Below, one piece after another: positions 15,054 to 21,284 of a stretch of DNA of 24,437 nt. Both the position numbers and the translations under genes were made by a program. The stretch is from contig CAYVQU010000073.1 of the NCBI GenBank assembly GCA_964453155.1, positions 1 through 24,437 on the forward strand, read 5' to 3'. The notes below the pieces were generated by a model, which was given only the letters and a program-made list of their open reading frames with translations, was not told where the DNA came from and made no database searches. Position 1 is the stretch's first letter. Every line of letters starts with the position of its first letter. The DNA comes from CAYVQU01 sp964453155 (GTDB lineage Bacteria; Chloroflexota; Anaerolineae; Anaerolineales; UBA11858).

Positions 15054-15816
15054 TTTCATTTCCAAAATCGTATTCCAACTTCAAGAATCAGCTCAAAAAT
15101 ATGGGCTGAATCTTAAAACGCAAATCATACTCATGCTTGCTCCGGTGGTAGTCATTCTCATCCAGGGCATCGCATTTCTAAACCCTTACGGGCGAAAAGC
15201 CAGTTTATGGCTGCTACAAGAGAACTACCCCATTGAGTTTTTGAGTTTTGTTATCTTTCTAGCAAGTGGTTTTTACGGTCTGCGACTCGCAGTCCAGGCG
15301 AGAAACCAAGGGGAAGCCAAGCAAACTGTTGGTTTCTACACCCTTTTTTCCCTGATACTTATATTTATCGGGCTGGAAGAGGCCGCCTGGGGACAATGGC
15401 TGTTTGGTTTCGAAGTTCCACAAACATGGCAAGAAATCAATATGCAAGGTGATCTCACCTTACATAACCTTCCCGGTTTGCAAGGGAACACAGAACTCAT
15501 GCGGATTGGCTTTGGTCTGGGAGGTTTGGCGGGAATTTGGCTGATCAAATTTCCATATTTCAAGAAAATTGGTTCTCCAGCACTTCTCTGGCCCTGGTTT
15601 GTAGTTATTGCCTCGCACGCTACATTAGACTATGTAAATGATTTCTTTGTTTTTCACAGTTACTATGATTTTCTGGTCGGTAGATCGGCAGAATTAATTG
15701 AACTGCTCATAGCGATCTGCGCTTTTCTGTATCTATATCTAAATAAGCGGCGTTTTTTTGCACTGAACCCGCTTGAGAATAAAGAGGAAAATAATGTCAA
15801 AAAAAGTCTTCGTTAG
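15043..15816 (+). CDS. Unknown membrane protein with an EEAAWGQ motif
   Basis: The predicted protein has 257 residues and about six hydrophobic segments (roughly 27-47, 63-83, 95-113, 150-168, 180-198, 222-240). The clearest conserved-looking part is GLEEAAWGQWLFGFEVP (110-126) followed by EINMQGDLTLHNLPGLQGN. A Glu-Glu plus Trp-Gly-Gln pattern with a nearby His-Asn recurs in uncharacterised bacterial membrane proteins; I know no tested function. The acidic pair inside or next to a helix could bind a metal or protonate. The gene overlaps tex by 11 bp and the next gene by 23 bp, so the three are probably one transcript. No signal peptide beyond the first helix is evident. Confidence 0.8.
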   Translation: MNTNFISKIVFQLQESAQKYGLNLKTQIILMLAPVVVILIQGIAFLNPYGRKASLWLLQENYPIEFLSFVIFLASGFYGLRLAVQARNQGEAKQTVGFYTLFSLILIFIGLEEAAWGQWLFGFEVPQTWQEINMQGDLTLHNLPGLQGNTELMRIGFGLGGLAGIWLIKFPYFKKIGSPALLWPWFVVIASHATLDYVNDFFVFHSYYDFLVGRSAELIELLIAICAFLYLYLNKRRFFALNPLENKEENNVKKSLR

Positions 15817-16939
15817 CGGTTGTTATGATCTCCTCCACAGCGGCCATATCGCATTTTTCGAAGAAGCCTCCCAATATGGGGATTTGTACGTCGCCTTAGG
15901 ATCGGATCAAACAGTTTATGACCTTAAGGGCCGGGCCCCGGTGAATACCGAGGATGAGCGGCTCTATATGGTCAAATCGGTGCGGTGTGTGACGGATGCT
16001 TTTGTCTCCCAAGGTTCAGGAATGCTTGATTGGCTGGAAGAATTCAAAACATTACAACCCGACTTTTTCATCGTCAATGAGGATGGGAATACGCCCGATA
16101 AAGCCCAGCTTTGTGAGGACTTTGGGGTTGAATTTATCGTGCTAAAGCGCGAACCCCACGAAGGTCTGACTCCCCGCTCAACGACATCCTTACGAACCGT
16201 CAACCAAATCCCATTCCGTATCGATCTGGCTGGGGGTTGGCTGGACCAACCCTATGTCTCCAAGCATTACCCCGGAGCGGTGATCACCATCCAAATCGAG
16301 CCGACCTACAGCTTCAATGAGCGCAGTGGAATGGCCTCCAGCACCCGCCGAGCCGCCATTGACATGTGGGGACCGCGCCTGCCGGCTGGGGACCCAGAAA
16401 AACTCGCCAAAATCTTGTTCTGCTATGACAATCCCCCGGGGACCAAAGTGATCTCAGGCTCCCAAGATGCAATTGGACTCGTGGTACCAGGTTTAGCCTA
16501 CTCCTACTATGCGCCCGGTGAATACTGGCCCGCCCGAATAGACCGGATTTTGGACGAATCCTATCTTCAGTTTGTCGAAAATTCCTTATATTTAGTCACT
16601 TTAGGTCCTCGCCACGCGGGATATGATGTCTTGGAAAACACAAAGATTGATCAAGATGGGGCCAAAGCGCTGGCCGACGCGGCCGATGGGGTTTGGCAAG
16701 CGATTCAAGGCCGGGATATTCAGGCGTTTGGAAAGGCCTTCCGAGAATCCTTTGAGGCCCAAATTGCAATGTTCCCCAATATGATGAACGAGATGGTGGC
16801 CGAACTCATTGAGAAATATCAAGATAAAGCTCTGGGGTGGAAACTTTCCGGGGCTGGTGGGGGCGGTTATCTCATTTTGGTGTCCGACAAACCCATAGAA
16901 AACGCGATGAAAATCGTCGCCCGAAGGGTAAATGAGTAA
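15794..16939 (+). CDS. Cytidylyltransferase-like/GHMP sugar kinase fusion
   Basis: The predicted soluble enzyme has 381 residues. Residues 1-133 form a nucleotidyltransferase of the cytidylyltransferase-like fold: VFVSGCYDLLHSGHIAFFEE with the HxGH signature (HSGH at 15-18), and TPRSTTSLR (126-134) near its end, matching the (I)STT-type loop that grips the triphosphate. Residues about 138-381 form a GHMP kinase: IPFRIDLAGGWLDQPYVS (the galactokinase-like sugar segment), KVISGSQDAIGLV (ATP-loop region) and KLSGAGGGGYLIL (350-362, GHMP motif 3). Such a pair could phosphorylate a sugar and then activate it to an NDP-sugar, as HldE and plant FKGP do with other domain combinations. An in-frame TTG at 15773 is rejected: AGAGGA lies a few bases before the ATG at 15794. 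A strong terminator follows. Confidence 0.88.
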   Translation: MSKKVFVSGCYDLLHSGHIAFFEEASQYGDLYVALGSDQTVYDLKGRAPVNTEDERLYMVKSVRCVTDAFVSQGSGMLDWLEEFKTLQPDFFIVNEDGNTPDKAQLCEDFGVEFIVLKREPHEGLTPRSTTSLRTVNQIPFRIDLAGGWLDQPYVSKHYPGAVITIQIEPTYSFNERSGMASSTRRAAIDMWGPRLPAGDPEKLAKILFCYDNPPGTKVISGSQDAIGLVVPGLAYSYYAPGEYWPARIDRILDESYLQFVENSLYLVTLGPRHAGYDVLENTKIDQDGAKALADAADGVWQAIQGRDIQAFGKAFRESFEAQIAMFPNMMNEMVAELIEKYQDKALGWKLSGAGGGGYLILVSDKPIENAMKIVARRVNE

Positions 16940-16950
16940 GAGAAGACACA

Positions 16951-16988
16951 GACCTTCCAGGTTTTGAAAACCTGGAAGGTCTTTTTTT
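16951..16988 (+). terminator. Intrinsic terminator of the tex operon
   Basis: GACCTTCCAGGTTTT (16951-16965) is followed by one G and its exact reverse complement (16967-16981), then a run of eight T. The hairpin lies 12 nt after the stop of the fusion kinase gene and should stop transcription efficiently. The stem core also resembles an interspersed repeat seen in other environmental genomes (from memory). The rest of the gap up to 17144 holds only the Hsp20 promoter region. Confidence 0.9.
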
Positions 16989-17092
16989 TGGCAATCATCT
17001 CAAATTCCAAAGCAGTTCCGCCGATATGGACGGGCTGTTTCTCTTTAACATTTCTCATATAAAATTCCAGCATTTTTCTTATATCCCCTCGC

Positions 17093-17098
17093 TACAAT
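17093..17098 (+). promoter_or_regulatory. Possible -10 box of the Hsp20 operon
   Basis: TACAAT lies 46 nt before the Hsp20 start codon. No clear -35 box is seen at the right distance, and no CIRCE inverted repeat (TTAGCACTC type) is found between 16990 and 17144. Heat-shock control, if any, is therefore not visible. Confidence 0.35.
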
Positions 17099-17144
17099 AT
17101 GATCGTAATCTTAAACTGATAAGAATGTAGTACCGGAGGTAAAA

Positions 17145-17576
17145 ATGTACCGCAGATTTAGAACCCGATCCATCTGGCACGAGATGAACCGCATACAGCG
17201 TGAGATGGACAAGATGTTTACAGCCGCTACCCCCCGCCGCACCGCGGCCGGTTATCCCCCCATCAATGTCTGGGCCGATGAAGACCGCGCTTTGATCACT
17301 GCCGAAATCCCCGGTGTGGACAAAAATGATCTCGAAATCAATGTCACCGGCGATACTTTAGCGTTGAGCGGCGAACGAAAGTTGGACAAGGTCCCCGAAG
17401 GCGTCCGCTACCATCGCAAGGAGCGCTCCTCGGGCAAATTCAAACGTGAGATTCAACTGCCTTACACGGTGGATGTCAAAAAAGTCAAAGCGACCTTCAA
17501 AAACGGCGTTTTAGAAGTTGCCCTGCCCCGGGTAGAAGCCGAGAAGCCCAAACGGATCGCGGTCAAAGCTGGCTAG
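17145..17576 (+). CDS. Hsp20/alpha-crystallin small heat-shock protein
   Basis: The predicted protein has 143 residues. A short N-terminal arm (MYRRFRTRSIWHEMNRIQREMDKMF) precedes an alpha-crystallin domain from about 40 to 133: PPINVWADEDRALITAEIPGVDKNDLEINV, then LALSGERK and FKREIQLPYTVD. The GVLEVALP signature and a C-terminal RIAV (the I-x-I/V anchor used for oligomer assembly) are present. It acts as an ATP-independent holdase for unfolded proteins in the cytoplasm. GGAGGT lies 4 nt before the ATG. A second Hsp20 gene follows after 9 bp, and dnaJ is further downstream on the same strand. Confidence 0.95.
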   Translation: MYRRFRTRSIWHEMNRIQREMDKMFTAATPRRTAAGYPPINVWADEDRALITAEIPGVDKNDLEINVTGDTLALSGERKLDKVPEGVRYHRKERSSGKFKREIQLPYTVDVKKVKATFKNGVLEVALPRVEAEKPKRIAVKAG

Positions 17577-17585
17577 GAGGAATAC

Positions 17586-17999
17586 ATGCCGAAAAAGACG
17601 AAAGAAAACGAAATGGTCGTCCAGGAACAAGAATTGGTCGCCGAAGAATCCGAACGAACACGCGATTGCCGCTGCTTTATCCCCCGGTCCGACATCTACG
17701 AAGTTGATGAGGATATCGTCATCGTGATGGAAATGCCTGGGATCAACGAGAACGCCATCGAGATCACCCTCGAGAAGAATATCCTGAACGTCAAAGGATT
17801 TGCTCAGATCGAGGATCGGGCTGATTATCAACTAGCCTACTCCGAGTATGAACCCGGCGATTACGAGCGCAGTTTCCGGCTCTCGGACGCGGTCGCCCGC
17901 GATAAAATCGACGCCACCTATAAAAACGGCGTATTGCGCCTGACCTTGCCCAAAGTCGAAGAGGCCAAACCCCGCAAAATCGCGGTGAAAGTTGGATAA
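17586..17999 (+). CDS. Second Hsp20/alpha-crystallin small heat-shock protein
   Basis: The predicted protein has 137 residues. The N-terminal arm is short, acidic and lysine-rich (KKTKENEMVVQEQELVAEES) and differs from the first copy. The crystallin domain starts near residue 33 (IPRSDIYEVDEDIVIVMEMPGI) and includes a GVLRLTLPKVEE signature and a C-terminal KIAV anchor. The ATG lies 9 bp after the first copy, and the Shine-Dalgarno AGGAGG overlaps that gene's TAG stop, so translation is probably coupled. The two proteins may form mixed oligomers (inference). They look like diverged paralogues, not a recent duplication, because the flexible arms are unrelated. Confidence 0.95.
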   Translation: MPKKTKENEMVVQEQELVAEESERTRDCRCFIPRSDIYEVDEDIVIVMEMPGINENAIEITLEKNILNVKGFAQIEDRADYQLAYSEYEPGDYERSFRLSDAVARDKIDATYKNGVLRLTLPKVEEAKPRKIAVKVG

Positions 18000-18005
18000 A
18001 TATTT

Positions 18006-18038
18006 AGGAATGCCGTTCCTGGCAGGAACGGCATTCCT
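18006..18038 (+). terminator. Hairpin after the Hsp20 pair, probable terminator
   Basis: AGGAATGCCGTTCC (18006-18019) pairs perfectly with 18025-18038 across a 5-nt loop. It starts 7 nt after the stop. Only a short T-stretch (GTTT) follows, so it is a strong hairpin with a weak tail. It separates the Hsp20 genes from the dnaJ promoter. Confidence 0.6.
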
Positions 18039-18062
18039 GTTTAAAATTAGGATTCTGGGCCA

Positions 18063-18090
18063 TTGACCCAACCAGTAGCAATGTTATACT
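18063..18090 (+). promoter_or_regulatory. Promoter of the DnaJ-like gene
   Basis: TTGACC (18063-18068), a 16-bp spacer and TATACT (18085-18090) form a good sigma-70-type promoter. The -10 box ends 6 nt before the ATG at 18097, so the transcript is predicted to be leaderless. No Shine-Dalgarno site is present, which agrees. Confidence 0.65.
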
Positions 18091-18096
18091 CCCACC

Positions 18097-19065
18097 ATGG
18101 ACTATAAAGATTATTACCAAGTTCTCGGTGTAGACCGGAAGGCCTCCCAAGACGATATCAAAAAAGCATTTCGCAAATTAGCGCGTAAATACCATCCCGA
18201 CGTCAATAAAGGCGATCCGACTGCCGAAGAAAAATTCAAAGAGGTCAACGAGGCCAATGAAGTGCTCTCGGATCCCGCCAAACGCCAGAAATTCGACCAG
18301 TTTGGCGCGCACTGGCAGCAATATGAACGGGCTGGCGGGCGTCCCGAAGACTTTAACTGGAATCCCTGGCAGCAGGCTGGGGGACAGGGCGGATTTGGGC
18401 AACAAATCTCACAGGAGGATTTAGAGCGAATTTTCGGTGGAATGGGCGGGCAGCCGGGAACCGGCGGGGGTGGCTTCTCCGACTTTTTCGAAACCCTATT
18501 TGGCGGGTTAGGTGGCCAAGGCGGAGGTGGATTTGGCGGACAGCAACGGGTTCGTCAACAGCGCGGCCAAGATGCCGAACATATTGTCGAAATCACCCTG
18601 GAAGAGGCTTATCAAGGCACCGATCGCCTGCTGGAATGGGAGGATGGACGCAAAATTACGGCTAAAATCCCTGCGGGCGTGAAAACCGGGTCCAAAGTCC
18701 GCTTGAAGGGTCAAGGGGGCCGGGGTGCGATGGGGGGTCAGGCTGGCGATCTGTTTTTGAAGGTCAAAGTACTGCCCCACCCTTTGTTTGAACGCGATGG
18801 AGACAACCTGCGTACGAAGGTGCCGGTTAGCTTGTTTGATGCGCTATTAGGCGGCGAAGTTGAAGTTGCCGCCTTGGATCGCCGGATCAAACTCAAAATC
18901 CCGCCTGAAACCGATAACGGCAAGACATTCCGGCTCAAGGGGTTAGGGATGCCCAACGTCCGTACGCCGAAAGAAAAGGGCGACTTATTCGCCAAGGTAG
19001 ATGTCAAACTTCCCAAAAACCTTACCCAAGAAGAAAAGCAAGGCTTTCACGAATTGCGGAGATAG
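18097..19065 (+). CDS. DnaJ-like co-chaperone, CbpA type
   Basis: The predicted protein has 322 residues. The J domain spans 4-70 with the HPD triad at 33-35. A Gly/Phe- and Gln-rich linker follows (about 75-150, with repeats such as GGQGGFGQQ and GGLGGQGGGGFGGQQ). Two C-terminal substrate-binding subdomains start near 160 (EHIVEITLEEAYQGTDRLL) and include LPHPLFERDGDNL, PVSLFDALLGGEVEV and FRLKGLGMPN. The four CxxCxGxG zinc repeats of DnaJ proper are missing, which puts it with CbpA (class II). It should stimulate DnaK ATPase and deliver clients; no dnaK or grpE is in the window. The ATG is set by the promoter 6 nt upstream. The stop codon lies inside a bidirectional terminator. Confidence 0.94.
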   Translation: MDYKDYYQVLGVDRKASQDDIKKAFRKLARKYHPDVNKGDPTAEEKFKEVNEANEVLSDPAKRQKFDQFGAHWQQYERAGGRPEDFNWNPWQQAGGQGGFGQQISQEDLERIFGGMGGQPGTGGGGFSDFFETLFGGLGGQGGGGFGGQQRVRQQRGQDAEHIVEITLEEAYQGTDRLLEWEDGRKITAKIPAGVKTGSKVRLKGQGGRGAMGGQAGDLFLKVKVLPHPLFERDGDNLRTKVPVSLFDALLGGEVEVAALDRRIKLKIPPETDNGKTFRLKGLGMPNVRTPKEKGDLFAKVDVKLPKNLTQEEKQGFHELRR

Positions 19066-19105
19066 CAATAAAAAAAGCGGCCGATCGGCCGCTTTTTTTA
19101 TTGCT
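19064..19105. terminator. Bidirectional intrinsic terminator, 42-bp perfect palindrome
   Basis: The palindrome is perfect over 42 bp, with a GC core GCGGCCGATCGGCCGC flanked by seven A on the left and seven T on the right. It therefore serves as a hairpin plus T-run in both directions. It overlaps the last bases of both convergent genes: the TAG of dnaJ (19063-19065) and the TAA of the ROK kinase (19100-19098). Confidence 0.93.
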
Positions 19106-19988
19106 TCGCATCCATACCAAGCGCAATCGCCCCCAACACTCCAGCTTGATTACCAAGTCCCGGTGGGACGATGTAATTATCAATATCCTCTAAAATCGAC
19201 GTATGCTGCACATATTGATTCAAGGAAGCCAGTGTTTTTTCCCGCACCAACGGGAAAAGATGTGCTTGATTCATCACGCCGCCACCTAAAATGATCCGTT
19301 GGGGGGACAGGGTGCAAACGAATCCGTGGAGGGCTGCGGCCAGATAATGAGCTTCCAATTCCCAGGCCGGATGATCTGGGGTAAAGGTTTCGGCGCGGGC
19401 GCCCCAGCGGGCTTCCAGCGCGGGGCCATTGGCCATCCCTTCAAAACAATGGCCGTGGAACGGGCAATTGCCACCCGGCAGGGGGTCATCTTCACGGGGG
19501 GTGATCATCACATGTCCCATCTCGGGATGGACCAAGCCATGGACGAGCTTTCCATTGACCATCGCTCCGCCGCCAATTCCGGTACCAATCGTGAGATAGA
19601 TCGCATTTTCCACCCCCTGCGCCGCACCCCACCGCTGCTCCCCCAAGAGGGCGCCATTGACATCGGTATCAAAGCCAACGGGCAAATTCAATTCATTCGC
19701 AATGACGGTGGCAAAGGGCGTATTAGACCAATTCGGTTTCGGAGTGGCAGTGATGTATCCATAAGTTTCGGACTCGGGGTTAAGATCAACCGGGCCAAAT
19801 GAGGCGATCCCAATCGCCTGCAGCGCGGCCAAATCCTGCCCCCGGAAAAATTCAACCGCCCGGCCAATCGTCTCTGCCGGGGTCGTCGTCGGGAAACGAA
19901 CTTCGGCGTGAATATCATCCGGCCCGGTCCCCACTGCACATACAAATTTCGTTCCCCCGGCCTCAATGCCGCCAAATAATGGTTTCAT
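19098..19988 (-). CDS. ROK-family sugar kinase, fructokinase-like
   Basis: The predicted cytoplasmic kinase has 296 residues. GGIEAGGTKF (6-15) is the ATP phosphate-binding segment, FDTDVNGALLGE carries the catalytic Asp (109), and LTIGTGIGGG (132-141) is the second phosphate loop. The zinc region reads HPEMGH (154-159) and then CPFHGHCFEG (175-184), with Cys 175, His 178 and Cys 181 as likely ligands. The CPFHGHC form is like fructokinases of the YdhR/ScrK type more than glucokinases with CxCGxxGC. There is no N-terminal helix-turn-helix, so it is an enzyme and not a ROK repressor. A TTG seven codons upstream is in frame, but the ATG at 19988 has AAAGGG 6 nt before it. It lies divergent to the LacI gene and probably phosphorylates the sugar of that locus (inference). 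Confidence 0.9.
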   Translation of the reverse strand: MKPLFGGIEAGGTKFVCAVGTGPDDIHAEVRFPTTTPAETIGRAVEFFRGQDLAALQAIGIASFGPVDLNPESETYGYITATPKPNWSNTPFATVIANELNLPVGFDTDVNGALLGEQRWGAAQGVENAIYLTIGTGIGGGAMVNGKLVHGLVHPEMGHVMITPREDDPLPGGNCPFHGHCFEGMANGPALEARWGARAETFTPDHPAWELEAHYLAAALHGFVCTLSPQRIILGGGVMNQAHLFPLVREKTLASLNQYVQHTSILEDIDNYIVPPGLGNQAGVLGAIALGMDAKQ

Positions 19989-20032
19989 AATCTGCCCTTT
20001 CAATGTCAAAATTTCGGCTAAAGTATATCATG

Positions 20033-20083
20033 TGTGTGACGGTTGATCTCTTGAATTAATCAATGTAGGTTTACCGTCACACA
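20033..20083. promoter_or_regulatory. Paired inverted sites TGTGTGACGGT / ACCGTCACACA
   Basis: Two exact 11-bp inverted copies (20033-20043 and 20073-20083) lie 40 bp apart centre to centre in the gap between the kinase and the LacI-family gene. The first copy is next to AGTATA (20022-20027), which reads TATACT on the minus strand and could be the kinase -10 box. Half-sites spaced about four helical turns apart suggest looping or cooperative regulator binding. A large stem-loop in RNA is the alternative. Confidence 0.45.
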
Positions 20084-20134
20084 TAAGCAGATTTTGGTTT
20101 CAGCACCATAATTTACGCCAACCATTTTTGTAGG

Positions 20135-20153
20135 GGTGGGTCTGAGACCCACC
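20135..20153. repeat. Small palindromic interspersed-type repeat
   Basis: GGTGGGTCT and AGACCCACC flank a single G, and TAGGG stands just before. This resembles an intergenic repeat (GTAGGGG...GGGTCTGAGACCC) common in several phyla; the resemblance is from memory. It lies in the 276-bp gap between the kinase and lacI-type genes. Confidence 0.5.
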
Positions 20154-20211
20154 ATACCGCGATATTTTTTCCAATATGACATTCATTACTTCCCATTTTG
20201 GTAATTTCGAA

Positions 20212-20246
20212 TACAATCAAACATATATAAACATGTTTAGTAAACA
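20212..20246 (+). promoter_or_regulatory. LacI-family gene promoter and candidate operator
   Basis: TACAAT (20212-20217) may be the -10 box; the -35 region is poor. Just after the expected start point lie two overlapping palindromes: AAACATGTTT (20229-20238) and TGTTTAGTAAACA (20234-20246). The second resembles the TGTAAAC...GTTTACA style of LacI-family operators. Binding there would block transcription, so autorepression is plausible. Nothing in the sequence proves which regulator binds. Confidence 0.45.
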
Positions 20247-20264
20247 CCACAATTCAGACTATTT

Positions 20265-21284
20265 ATGACCAGTATTCGTAAAGTAGCCGAGCAAGCCGGG
20301 GTTTCAATTGGGACGGTTTCACGGGTGCTCAACAATAAACCTGGGGTCAGTGCAGAAACCCGGAAACACGTTAATAAAATTGCCAAGGAAATCGGCTATT
20401 TTCTGCCGAAACGGCTGCCTAAATCAGCGGTGCAGGTCAACCACATTGGCGTCCTGACCCGGCCGATGCTCAAAATGCTCCCGGCTGATCCTTTTTATGG
20501 GGAGGTATTTCACGGAATCGAACAAACCTGTCAGCAGAATCATATCTGTGTTTCGTACAGCAAACTCGAACCGGCCGGCCCCCAACTTCCCACATTACCC
20601 GCGATGCTGCAAAATAATCGAATTGACGGGATTATCCTGATGGGTGGACTCCCCCTTGAGTTGGTCCAAGAATTGGAGCACCGCAGCGAACAACCCATCG
20701 TATTGGTCGATAATTTTTATCCCAAGTGCTCTTGGGACGCCGTCCTAATCGATAATCTTGCGGGGAGTTACGCCGCCACACACCATTTGATCGCGCATGA
20801 TCACACCAATACCGCCATGATTACGGGTACCGATCATCCCAGCATCAAAGAGCGCCAAATGGGCTTCCGTCAAGCCATGCGGGACGCGCAATTGGAGGGG
20901 CGAATTTTTGAAACAAAGGCTCTAAATCCTGAAGCGGGAGGCCTGGGTGTGGAACAGATCTTAGAAACAGCACCGGAGACAACGGCAATATTTTGTTCGA
21001 ATGACCTCCAGGCCATCGGCGCGCTGTCCAAACTTCAGGAATTAGGGATTTCCGTTCCAGCGGATATCTCAGTTATCGGATTTGACAACATCGCCACCGG
21101 AGAATACACCTCGCCGCCCCTCAGCACCATCCACGTTGACCGTCTCACCATGGGGCAACTGGCCACCCAAACGCTCATCGATCGCCTCAATTATCCCGAC
21201 CGGCCGGTCGTAAAATCCATTGTTGGAACCCAGCTCATTTCGAGAAAATCGGTCTCCAAACACTATTTAGGCAAAACTAAATGA
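20265..21284 (+). CDS. LacI-family transcriptional regulator
   Basis: The predicted protein has 339 residues. The N-terminal helix-turn-helix TSIRKVAEQAGVSIGTVSRVLNN (2-24) and hinge (IAKEIGYF) are typical. A periplasmic-binding-like core follows from about 63 (NHIGVLTRPM), with NRIDGIILMGG, TTAIFCSNDLQAIGAL, VPADISVIGFDNIATGEYTSPPLSTI and a dimer/effector region near the C-terminus. It should repress a sugar-uptake locus and respond to a sugar or sugar phosphate. No Shine-Dalgarno site precedes the ATG; two palindromes lie in the leader (20229-20246). It overlaps the first MFS gene by 4 bp (ATGA), which ties the regulator to the transporters. The effector is unknown. Confidence 0.95.
   Translation: MTSIRKVAEQAGVSIGTVSRVLNNKPGVSAETRKHVNKIAKEIGYFLPKRLPKSAVQVNHIGVLTRPMLKMLPADPFYGEVFHGIEQTCQQNHICVSYSKLEPAGPQLPTLPAMLQNNRIDGIILMGGLPLELVQELEHRSEQPIVLVDNFYPKCSWDAVLIDNLAGSYAATHHLIAHDHTNTAMITGTDHPSIKERQMGFRQAMRDAQLEGRIFETKALNPEAGGLGVEQILETAPETTAIFCSNDLQAIGALSKLQELGISVPADISVIGFDNIATGEYTSPPLSTIHVDRLTMGQLATQTLIDRLNYPDRPVVKSIVGTQLISRKSVSKHYLGKTK

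Noticed and set aside
16990..17144. CIRCE or other heat-shock operator before Hsp20
   Set aside because: No TTAGCACTC-N9-GAGTGCTAA-like inverted repeat was found; only a weak -10 box is present.
19989..20009. TTG start adding seven residues to the ROK kinase
   Set aside because: The ATG at 19988 has a Shine-Dalgarno-like AAAGGG at proper distance and begins the conserved MKPLFGGIEAGGTK segment.
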